17,900 bases of DNA from JAPXSY01 sp034003585 (lineage in GTDB: Bacteria > Verrucomicrobiota > Kiritimatiellia > RFP12 > UBA1067). The notes under the pieces were generated by a model. It saw nothing but the letters and a program-made list of their open reading frames with translations, was not told the origin of the DNA and did no database searches. The stretch lies in the NCBI GenBank assembly GCA_034003585.1, contig JAVEYH010000069.1, positions 1-17,900 of the forward strand, read 5' to 3'. Shown piece by piece: positions 5,647 through 12,347 of the stretch (positions within the stretch are counted from its first letter, which is position 1; the number at the start of each line of letters is the position of its first letter). The translations under genes were made by a program, and so were the position numbers.

Positions 5647-6663
5647 ATGTTTGTCCATATCACGGGTACAGGTTCCTATCTGCCGTCGCGCGTGGTCACC
5701 AACGCCGAATTGGCGGAAAAACTGGACACCACGGACGAATGGATTTTTTCGCACACCGGGATCCGCAGCCGTCATCTCGGCGCGGATGACGAGACCACCT
5801 CTTCCATGGCGGTTCGGGCCGGCCGTGCGGCGCTGGAAGCCGCGGGCGTGCGTCCGGAAGCGTTGGGCATGATCGTGGTCGCCACGTCTACTTCCGATTA
5901 TCAGGCCTTCCCATCCACCGCCTGTCTGGTGCAGCACGCGTTGGGCGCGACGCAGGCCGCGGCGTTCGATCTGCAGGCGGCCTGCACCGGGTTCATCTAT
6001 GCCCTGCGGATGGTTCACGGTCTGATGCAGGTGGATCCGCGGCCGGTGTTGGTGATCGGCGCGGAGATGATGTCGCGCATCGTGGATTGGACGGACCGGA
6101 ATTCCTGCATTCTTTTCGGGGATGCGGCCGGCGCGGTGGTGCTGCAGGCCAGCGAGCGTCCGGGCGGGATACTCGACGCCATCCTGCGCGCCGACGGCTC
6201 GGGTGCGGACCTGCTGTATCGCGAAGGCGGAGCGCGGCAGCTCGCGACCGGCCCCTGGATGCATAACACGCTGGCCATGAAAGGACGGCCGGTATTCAAT
6301 TTCGCGGTCAAGGTGTTCGACGAAGTTCTCTGCGGCCTGCTCGAACGGTCGGGACACACGTTCGCCGACCTGGCGTGCGTGATTCCGCATCAGGCGAACG
6401 CGCGGATCATCGAGGCGGTGGCGCGCCGCATGGGGGTGCCGTTGGGCACGTTCCATATGAACGTCGCGACCACCGGCAACACCTCCGCGGCCTCCGTTCC
6501 GGTCGCGCTGGATGACGCGGTCCGCTCGGGCCGGCTTGCGGACGGCGCGCTGACCGTGCTGATCGGGTTCGGCGGCGGCCTGACCTATGGAGGGATTCTG
6601 CTCCAGTGGCGCGACGCGGCGGGCGGGACCCCGCCGCGGTGTCCGCACCCGGAGAGTGTTTAG
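5647..6663 (+). CDS. fabH: 3-oxoacyl-ACP synthase III (FabH)
   Basis: FabH starts type II fatty-acid synthesis by condensing an acyl-CoA, usually acetyl-CoA, with malonyl-ACP in the cytosol. The 338 residues are close to the usual 315-335. The catalytic triad is visible: Cys113 in AACTGF, His248 in IPHQANARI and Asn278 in TTGNTSAASVP. Other landmarks are TTDEWIFSHTGIRSRH near the N-terminus, the dimer-interface segment STSDYQAFPSTA and the C-terminal GFGGGLTYG. AAAGGA lies five bases before the ATG. The last 20 or so residues after LLQWR are a poorly conserved tail. It is the first gene of a four-gene operon, 37 nt before fabF. The acyl-CoA preference cannot be read from the sequence. Confidence 0.96.
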   Translation: MFVHITGTGSYLPSRVVTNAELAEKLDTTDEWIFSHTGIRSRHLGADDETTSSMAVRAGRAALEAAGVRPEALGMIVVATSTSDYQAFPSTACLVQHALGATQAAAFDLQAACTGFIYALRMVHGLMQVDPRPVLVIGAEMMSRIVDWTDRNSCILFGDAAGAVVLQASERPGGILDAILRADGSGADLLYREGGARQLATGPWMHNTLAMKGRPVFNFAVKVFDEVLCGLLERSGHTFADLACVIPHQANARIIEAVARRMGVPLGTFHMNVATTGNTSAASVPVALDDAVRSGRLADGALTVLIGFGGGLTYGGILLQWRDAAGGTPPRCPHPESV

Positions 6664-6700
6664 CGCATCACAAGCGGGAAGAAAAAGGAGACCAGGACCA

Positions 6701-7945
6701 ATGAGCGGGAAAACCAAGGTTGTCATCACCGGTTTGGGCGTGATTTCGCCTGTCGGCAACACGGTGGGGGAGATGTGGGAGAGCATTCGCAACGGGGTGT
6801 GCGGGATCGGCCGCACCACCAAGTTCGATCCTTCGCGCGTCGACTCCAAGGTTTCGGGCGAGGTGAAGCAGTTTGACGTCTCCCGATACGTTGACCCCAA
6901 GGAGGCTCGCCGGATGGCGCTCTTCACGCAGTATGCGCTGGCCGCGGCCAAGCAGTCCTGGCAGGACGCCGGATTGGCGGAGGGGGGCGCGGATCCGGAA
7001 CGCGTGGGGGTGTTTGTCGGCAACGGCATCGGCGGCAAAGAGGTGGATGACGAGGGATACCAGGTGCTGTTCAACCGCGGGCCGGGACGGCTCTCCCCGA
7101 TGCTGATCCCCAAGCTGATCGCGAATGAGGCAGCCGGCAACATCTCGATCGCGCTCAAGGCCCAGGCCGCCGTGCACACGCTGGTCACGGCCTGCGCATC
7201 GGGCACGGACGCCCTTGGAGTCGCGATGGACATGATCCGCGCCGGCCGGGCGGATATCATGGTCGCGGGCGGGACGGAAGCGACGATCACCGAATATTGC
7301 GTGGGCGGGTTCTGCTCCATGAAGGCGCTGAGCACCAAATACAACGACACGCCCGAAAAGGCCTGCCGTCCCTTTGATGCTGATCGCGACGGGTTTATCA
7401 TGGGTGAGGGTGCGGCGATGCTGGTCCTCGAGTCGGAGGCGCACGCCCGAGCCCGCGGCGCGCGGATCTACGCGGAACTCGCGGGGTACGGCGCCTCCGG
7501 GGACGCTCATCATCTGACCGCGCCCGATCCGGAAGCGGCGGGTGCCATCCGCGCCATCCGCCTGGCCCTGAAAGACGCCGGGCTCGCGCCCGAGGAGATT
7601 GATTACATCAACGCCCACGGCACCTCCACCCCGCTGAACGATCCGATGGAGACCAAGGCGGTGAAGGCGGTGTTCGGTGACCATGCGCGCAAACTGAAGA
7701 TGTCTTCCACCAAGAGTATGACCGGTCATATGCTGGGTGCCGCCGGTGCGATTGAGGCGCTGATCTGCACGCTGGCCATCCGGGACGGGTTTTATCCGCC
7801 GACCATCAACCACACGACACCGGATCCGGCGTGCGATCTGGATGTGGTGCCCAACCACGGGGTGAACGGACCGATTCGCGCGGCCCTTTCCACCTCGCTC
7901 GGGTTTGGCGGGCACAATGGCGTTCTGGTGCTGAAGTCCGTGTGA
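6701..7945 (+). CDS. fabF: 3-oxoacyl-ACP synthase II (FabF)
   Basis: FabF is the elongating condensing enzyme that adds malonyl-ACP to a growing acyl-ACP with loss of CO2. The 414 residues match the family. The Cys-His-His set is present: Cys165 in TACASGTDALG, His306 in NAHGTSTPLNDP and His343 in KSMTGHMLGAAGA, with Lys338 in the same segment. The C-terminal GFGGHNGVL loop is typical. The ATG at 6701 is chosen because AAGGAG lies ten bases upstream and the protein starts at the conserved VVITGLGVISPVGN. An in-frame upstream ATG at 6587 would lie inside fabH and add a nonsense-like 38-residue arm. The Cys context AAVHTLVTACASG differs from the E. coli form GPSISIATACTSG, probably lineage variation. 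A related KAS domain with another role is unlikely next to fabH and fabZ. Confidence 0.95.
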   Translation: MSGKTKVVITGLGVISPVGNTVGEMWESIRNGVCGIGRTTKFDPSRVDSKVSGEVKQFDVSRYVDPKEARRMALFTQYALAAAKQSWQDAGLAEGGADPERVGVFVGNGIGGKEVDDEGYQVLFNRGPGRLSPMLIPKLIANEAAGNISIALKAQAAVHTLVTACASGTDALGVAMDMIRAGRADIMVAGGTEATITEYCVGGFCSMKALSTKYNDTPEKACRPFDADRDGFIMGEGAAMLVLESEAHARARGARIYAELAGYGASGDAHHLTAPDPEAAGAIRAIRLALKDAGLAPEEIDYINAHGTSTPLNDPMETKAVKAVFGDHARKLKMSSTKSMTGHMLGAAGAIEALICTLAIRDGFYPPTINHTTPDPACDLDVVPNHGVNGPIRAALSTSLGFGGHNGVLVLKSV

Positions 7946-7957
7946 TTGTCGGACGCG

Positions 7958-7985
7958 GAGGGACGGGATTTTTCCCGTATCCCTC
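7958..7985 (+). other. Hairpin between fabF and fabZ
   Basis: GAGGG-ACGGGA (7958-7968) pairs with TCCCGT-AT-CCCTC (7973-7985): 11 pairs, a 2-nt bulge and a TTTT loop. It lies wholly between the fabF stop and the fabZ Shine-Dalgarno site. With no T-tract it should not fully terminate; a processing or stability role is possible. Confidence 0.5.
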
Positions 7986-8011
7986 CCGGATCTGTGGCGA
8001 AGGGGATGAGC

Positions 8012-8494
8012 ATGAGTAATGAAGTGAAAGCAACCTGGCAGCAGCTCGTGGCGAGCGGCAAGGGATATCCGGGATCGGTGGAAGAACTGCTTCCGCACCG
8101 GAAACCGTTTCTGTTCGTGGACCGCCTGCTGTATTTTGATCAGAAGAACTATGTCGCGGAGGTGACCTACGGCGCGGACATGTGGTTCTTTAAGGGGCAT
8201 TTCCCGGAGTATCCCGTCGTGCCGGGCGTTATCCTGATCGAAACGATCGCGCAGTGCGGGGGCGCGGGACTGGTCGCCTCCGGCCTGATCCAGAACGGCG
8301 TGTTTCTGCTGGTCGGCGTGGACAACGCCAAGTTCCGGCGGCAGGTCCGTCCCGGCGACACGCTGCGGATGGAGGTGGAGAACCAGCGCGTGAATAAGCG
8401 CATGGCCATCCAGCACGGCAAGGCGTATGTGGGGGACGAACTGGCGGTTGAGGCGGATTTCCGTTGTGTCATGGGGCCTTCCCCGGACAAATGA
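8012..8494 (+). CDS. fabZ: 3-hydroxyacyl-ACP dehydratase (FabZ)
   Basis: FabZ removes water from 3-hydroxyacyl-ACP to give trans-2-enoyl-ACP in each elongation cycle. It is a 160-residue single hot-dog fold. The family signature LPHRKPFLFVDR (27-38) is followed by the catalytic pair His63 in FKGHFPEYPVVPG and Glu77 in ILIETIAQ, 14 residues apart as in characterised FabZ enzymes. The second half has VDNAKFRRQVRPGDTL, the usual substrate-tunnel segment. The ATG at 8012 has AAGGGG six bases upstream. The ATG at 8006 sits directly on that site and the TTG at 7946 would translate the hairpin, so both are less likely. A 12-nt gap leads to zwf. FabA-type isomerase activity is less likely given the FabZ-like Glu and sequence. 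Confidence 0.94.
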   Translation: MSNEVKATWQQLVASGKGYPGSVEELLPHRKPFLFVDRLLYFDQKNYVAEVTYGADMWFFKGHFPEYPVVPGVILIETIAQCGGAGLVASGLIQNGVFLLVGVDNAKFRRQVRPGDTLRMEVENQRVNKRMAIQHGKAYVGDELAVEADFRCVMGPSPDK

Positions 8495-8506
8495 TCGGAG
8501 CGCCTC

Positions 8507-10021
8507 GTGAACCCGAGCCCGGCCCCCCCCCGCGCTTGTCTGGAAGTCACGCCGGAACCGTGTGTGCTGGTTCTGTTCGGCGCGACGGGAGATCTCGCGC
8601 GCCGCAAGCTGATCCCCTCCCTGTATCAGATGCATGCGCGTTGCCTGCTGCATGAGGCGTCCTGTGTTGTGGGGTGCGGCCGGACCGCGCATAGCGACGG
8701 TTCCTTTCGCGCGAGCGTCGCGGAAGCGATGCCGGATTTGCGGGGTGACGAAGCCGACGCCTTTCTCGCGCGGTTCCGGTATGTCCGGGTTCCCGATCCT
8801 CCCTCGTTCCGGAGCCTGGCCACGTATCTGAACCGCTTGGATGCGGTCAGAACGTCTTCGCCCCTCAACCGGCTCTTCTATTTTGCGGTGCCGCAGACCA
8901 CCTACGAGCCGATCCTCGCCGCGCTGTCTGGTGCGGGACTTCTGGACGAATCCGGCCGCGGAGGCGCCTGGTGCCATCTATTGCTTGAAAAACCGTTCGG
9001 TTCCGACACAGCCTCCGCGGCCGCACTGGACTCTTTCCTGCAACGTCACGTCACGGAAGAGCAATTGTTCCGTATTGATCATTATCTGGGCAAGGACACG
9101 GTGCAAAACATCCTGATGCTCCGGTTCGCGAACATCCTGTTCGATCCGGTCTGGAACGCCTCCCACATCGATCACGTCCAGATCTCCGTGACGGAAACCC
9201 TGGGGATCGAACACCGCGCGGCCTATTACGAGCAGGCGGGGTTGGTGCGCGACATGTTCCAGAACCATCTGTTGGAAATGCTTGCGTTGGTGGCGATGGA
9301 GCCGCCCGCGGCCTATTCGGCCGCCGCAATTCATGCCCCCAAACTGGCTGTGATCCGTGCAATCCGGAGGTTTCCGGAGGCGAATCTGGCGTCATGCGTC
9401 GTGCGCGGCCAGTATGTCGCGGGCAACGGGTTCCCCGCCTATGTCGCGGAACCCGGCGTGGCGCCCGGGTCCACAATCGAGACCTTCGCGGCGATGCGGC
9501 TCTGGGTCGATACGCCTCGCTGGCGCGGCGTGCCGTTCTATCTCCGCTCCGGCAAACGGCTCGCCTCCCGCGGCAGCCGGATCGCGCTGGTGTTCAAACC
9601 CTCGCCGTACCGGATCTTCGGCGAGGCCGCGCCCGACGCGCTGGTGCTGCATGTCCAACCAGATGAGGGCATGAGCCTCGTTCTGCAGGCCAAACGGCCG
9701 GGACCGAAACTGTGCATGGGCGCGTTTCCGCTCTCGTTCCGGTATGCGGATCTCGGTGACGGGCAGGATGCGCCGGACGCCTATGCCCGCCTGTTGCTGG
9801 ATGCCATGCTGCACGACCATACGCTTTTCGTGCGCCACGAAACCATTGCCGCCGCCTGGGAACTGTTCACACCGGTGTTGGATGTCTGGCGTCGCGATCC
9901 CGGGCAGTGCCCGCTATACCCCTATGCCGCAGGGTCAAACGGCCCCGTGGCGGCGCACGAGCTGCTGGCCCGCGATGGCCGATCCTGGGGCTTCTCCGAT
10001 TCCGGATCGCGCCCTGCCTGA
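8507..10021 (+). CDS. zwf: Glucose-6-phosphate 1-dehydrogenase
   Basis: This enzyme oxidises glucose 6-phosphate to 6-phosphogluconolactone, reducing NADP+ (or NAD+), and opens the oxidative pentose phosphate pathway. The 504 residues suit the family. The Rossmann motif FGATGDLARRKL (24-35) comes first, then EKPFGSD (161-167) and the substrate signature RIDHYLGKD (189-197), where the family usually ends in Glu. The catalytic base His254 is in RDMFQNHLLEML. The C-terminal half has the beta+alpha fold, with YLRSGKRL binding substrate or cofactor. The start is GTG with CGGAG six bases upstream, 12 nt after fabZ. This spacing makes it the last gene of the fab operon, where it could supply NADPH for fatty-acid reduction. 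Coenzyme preference cannot be settled from sequence. No pgl or gnd follows. Confidence 0.96.
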   Translation: MNPSPAPPRACLEVTPEPCVLVLFGATGDLARRKLIPSLYQMHARCLLHEASCVVGCGRTAHSDGSFRASVAEAMPDLRGDEADAFLARFRYVRVPDPPSFRSLATYLNRLDAVRTSSPLNRLFYFAVPQTTYEPILAALSGAGLLDESGRGGAWCHLLLEKPFGSDTASAAALDSFLQRHVTEEQLFRIDHYLGKDTVQNILMLRFANILFDPVWNASHIDHVQISVTETLGIEHRAAYYEQAGLVRDMFQNHLLEMLALVAMEPPAAYSAAAIHAPKLAVIRAIRRFPEANLASCVVRGQYVAGNGFPAYVAEPGVAPGSTIETFAAMRLWVDTPRWRGVPFYLRSGKRLASRGSRIALVFKPSPYRIFGEAAPDALVLHVQPDEGMSLVLQAKRPGPKLCMGAFPLSFRYADLGDGQDAPDAYARLLLDAMLHDHTLFVRHETIAAAWELFTPVLDVWRRDPGQCPLYPYAAGSNGPVAAHELLARDGRSWGFSDSGSRPA

Positions 10022-10043
10022 GTCGCGGACGATTCCCCGCGAC
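10022..10043 (+). other. Hairpin directly after zwf
   Basis: GTCGCGG (10022-10028) pairs with CCGCGAC (10037-10043) around an 8-nt loop, starting at the base after the zwf stop. There is no T-tract, so it is at best a weak terminator or a 3'-end protecting structure. Confidence 0.35.
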
Positions 10044-10056
10044 GCGCCCATAACGC

Positions 10057-10085
10057 TTGTCAAACGATGGGGTGTCTGCTTTACT
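10057..10085 (+). promoter_or_regulatory. Promoter of the beta-helix gene
   Basis: TTGTCA (10057-10062, 5/6) and TTTACT (10080-10085, 4/6) are 17 bp apart. The expected start near 10092 leaves a leader of about 30 nt before the ATG at 10122 and makes the beta-helix gene independent of the fab-zwf operon. Confidence 0.5.
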
Positions 10086-10121
10086 GAACGGGTCATGAGG
10101 GAGAAAAAGGGGGCTCACAGG

Positions 10122-12242
10122 ATGCGTCAAATTGGGGTGGCGGGACTTTGTTTTCTGCTGGGTGTGGGGCGCGCGCTTGCGGCCGACTTGACGCTGCATG
10201 TTTCGCCGCAAGGGAAAGACACGTGGAGCGGTAAGTTCGCCGTACCGAACGCGGCGAAGACCGACGGGCCCCTGGCTTCCCTGGGCGGGGCCCGGAACGC
10301 GCTGCGGCGGCTGCGCCATGCCGGCGCGTTGACGCCGGGGCAGGCGGTCACGGTGCGTTTCCAGAGCGGACGTTACGAGCAACGGATACCGGTTGCTTTC
10401 ACGGAAGAGGATTCGGGCACGGCGGAAGCGCCGGTTGTTTTCGAGGCCGCCCCGAACGCGCAGGTGCGGATCACGGGCGGTGTCGCGTTGTGGCAGATGA
10501 AGACGCTGGCCGACACCAATCTGCTGCGGCGGCTGCCGGAGGCCGCGCGGGAAAAAGTCCAGGTGATCTCGCTACCGGCGCAGGGAATTCACGAGTACGG
10601 CGTGGAACCCGTCGGGTCCTCTGCCGCGCCCGTGTCGGGCATCCAGCTCATCTACGGCGACGAGGCGATGCGGCTGGCGCGCTGGCCCAACAAGGGATAC
10701 GTCACCATCGTGGATACGCCGGACGGCAAAGGGGGAAACACCTTCACGTACGCGGAGGAAAACCCCTCCCGCTGGGCGGATGAGATCGATCCGCGCGGGC
10801 AAGGGTACTGGGCGCACGACTGGGCGGCTTGCGCGATCGCCTTTGCGCGGATCGACCCGGCGGCGAAGACGATCACGCAGAAGGTCCCGGGCAGCCACTA
10901 CGGGTTCCGCACGGGCGGGTACTGGTTCGGTTACAACCTGCTGTGCGAGCTGGACGAGCCGGGCGAATACTATGTGGACCGTCTGGACGGGAAACTCTAC
11001 TTCTGGCCGACCGGGAATCCTGCGAACACCCGTGCGGAAGTGTCGGTGGGGACGCGGCTGCTCCAGCTGGACAACGTCGCCCACATGCGGTTCCGGGGAC
11101 TGACGTTCGAGAACTGCCGCGGCGAGGCGATCCTGATCAGCCAGGGGGAATCGGTGCATGTGGTCGGCTGCACGATGCGGAACATCGGGCACCGGGCGGT
11201 GAACATCCGCGGCGGGAAAACGCACCGGATCGCGGGGTGCGAGTTGACGCGCCTGGGCGACGGCGGGATCCTGGCCTCCGGCGGGGATGAGCGGCGCCTC
11301 GAGCGCTGCGGACATGTCGTCGACAACAACCATATCCACGATTACGCGCGGTTCAGCATGACCTACGGCGCGGCCGTTCAGCTCCACGGATGCGGGATCC
11401 GGGTTTCGCACAACCTGATCCATAACGGACCGCATGTGGCGGTGCTGTTCGGCGGGCGCGAACAGGTGATGGAGTACAACGAGATCCACAGCATCTGCCT
11501 CTTTTCGGGTGAGATGGGCGCGTTTTACACCGGCCGCGACTGGACGCTGGTCGGGAATGTGATCCACGGCAACCATATCCACGACATCTATAACCCGCGG
11601 CCGCAGCGCAACCGCGCGATCATGCTGGATGACGGCGCGGCCGGCATCACCATGACGCAGAACCTGATTGTCCGCGTGGCCGAGGGTATTTCGCTCTCGG
11701 CGGTGGGCAATGTGATCGACAACAACGTGTTCGTCGACTGCCATCCCGCGATTTCCGGATGGCAGACGTACGAGACGCCGCAGTCGGTCACCCCCCCGAA
11801 AGGGGTGCACGCGCAAATGCCCGAACGACTCTTCGCCGCGCCGGTGGAGGATCCGCTGTGGAAAGAACGGTATCCCTGGCTGTTGGCTTTTCGCGATGCC
11901 GTGCGCGGGAAAAAACTCCGTCCGCCGGAAACGCGCACGCGGGTCGAGCGCAACGTGGTTTGGGGCGGACCTTCCGCGTGGATGGTGCATTACAAAAACT
12001 ATCCGCGCACGGTCCATTCCTGGCTGGTTGGCGAAAACAATCTCGCCGGTGCGGATCCGCTTTTTGTCGATGCCGTCAAGGGCGATTACCGCCTCCAGGC
12101 AGCCTCTCCCGCTTTGAAACTGGGGTTCCGTCCCCTGCCCATCGGGAAAATGGGGCTTTACGCCAGTCCCGAGCGCGCGGTCTGGCCGGTCCGGCACGAG
12201 GTGACGTTGGTTTGCACCAACCTGACCTATGTGAGACCGTGA
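10122..12242 (+). CDS. Secreted right-handed parallel beta-helix protein, probable polysaccharide-active enzyme
   Basis: The 706-residue protein starts with a signal peptide (MRQIGVAGLCFLLGVGRALA, cleavage near residue 20-21). A module opening with LHVSPQGKDTWSGK and GPLASLGGARNALRRLR follows, the usual N-terminus of large bacterial beta-helix proteins. Next come the edge motifs FTEEDSGTAEAPVVFEA (93-109) and DEPGEYYVDRLDGKLYFWP (278-296). Residues about 315-545 form the helix, with coil repeats rich in N, H and I such as NNHIHDYARF, SHNLIHNG and YNEIHSI. The start at 10122 has AAGGGGG eight bases upstream; an ATG at 10095 is the alternative. The layout recalls the GH141 family and other Verrucomicrobia/Planctomycete beta-helix enzymes, but I cannot assign a substrate. 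It likely acts outside the cytoplasm on glycans. A pectinase-like lyase or a mannuronan epimerase-type fold remains possible. Confidence 0.85.
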   Translation: MRQIGVAGLCFLLGVGRALAADLTLHVSPQGKDTWSGKFAVPNAAKTDGPLASLGGARNALRRLRHAGALTPGQAVTVRFQSGRYEQRIPVAFTEEDSGTAEAPVVFEAAPNAQVRITGGVALWQMKTLADTNLLRRLPEAAREKVQVISLPAQGIHEYGVEPVGSSAAPVSGIQLIYGDEAMRLARWPNKGYVTIVDTPDGKGGNTFTYAEENPSRWADEIDPRGQGYWAHDWAACAIAFARIDPAAKTITQKVPGSHYGFRTGGYWFGYNLLCELDEPGEYYVDRLDGKLYFWPTGNPANTRAEVSVGTRLLQLDNVAHMRFRGLTFENCRGEAILISQGESVHVVGCTMRNIGHRAVNIRGGKTHRIAGCELTRLGDGGILASGGDERRLERCGHVVDNNHIHDYARFSMTYGAAVQLHGCGIRVSHNLIHNGPHVAVLFGGREQVMEYNEIHSICLFSGEMGAFYTGRDWTLVGNVIHGNHIHDIYNPRPQRNRAIMLDDGAAGITMTQNLIVRVAEGISLSAVGNVIDNNVFVDCHPAISGWQTYETPQSVTPPKGVHAQMPERLFAAPVEDPLWKERYPWLLAFRDAVRGKKLRPPETRTRVERNVVWGGPSAWMVHYKNYPRTVHSWLVGENNLAGADPLFVDAVKGDYRLQAASPALKLGFRPLPIGKMGLYASPERAVWPVRHEVTLVCTNLTYVRP

Positions 12243-12266
12243 TCGCCGAACGTGTCAGGTGAACGC

Positions 12267-12347
12267 ATGACTATGTTTACGAAGGCCTTTTCCGCATGCA
12301 GGCGGGGAGGCGCCGCCGCATGCGGATACGGGATGTGTTGTGATTGA
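12267..12347 (+). CDS. Possible 26-residue leader peptide overlapping the ABC-F start
   Basis: An ATG at 12267 with AGGTGA four bases upstream opens a 26-codon frame ending in TGA at 12345-12347. It runs through the whole hairpin at 12291-12326 and overlaps the ABC-F GTG start (12340) by eight bases. The peptide starts MTMFTKAFSACRRGG and is Cys-rich and unlike ordinary proteins. Its significance would be regulatory: ribosomes translating it would melt the hairpin and could re-initiate at the GTG. Short leader ORFs control several ABC-F resistance genes, but a chance frame is quite possible. Confidence 0.25.
   Translation: MTMFTKAFSACRRGGAAACGYGMCCD
12291..12326 (+). promoter_or_regulatory. 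Strong hairpin before the ABC-F start
   Basis: TCCGCATGC (12291-12299) pairs perfectly with GCATGCGGA (12318-12326). Inside, after a single bulged A, GGCGG pairs with CCGCC around a 7-nt loop, for 14 GC-rich pairs in all. It ends 13 nt before the GTG start, leaving only the weak ribosome site GGGAT exposed. There is no T-tract. A role in limiting ABC-F translation is inferred from position. Confidence 0.55.

Noticed and set aside
5414..5872. 152-codon plus-strand frame over the mini-protein gene and fabH start
   Set aside because: It crosses two opposed promoters and the fabH start, has no ribosome site and has no domain.
5515..8977. Very long minus-strand frames (628 and 769 codons) opposite fabH to zwf
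   Set aside because: They are shadows of high-GC third positions in four well-supported genes. They contain no family motif and would cross the fabH promoter.
9744..10121. Longer start for the beta-helix gene (inside zwf)
   Set aside because: It would add 126 residues in the wrong frame of zwf and bury the signal peptide. The ATG at 10122 has a good ribosome site.
12199..12228. Imperfect dyad with core GTTGGT-TTGC-ACCAAC
   Set aside because: It lies in the coding end of the beta-helix gene, has mismatches, and no T-tract follows, so terminator function is not supported.
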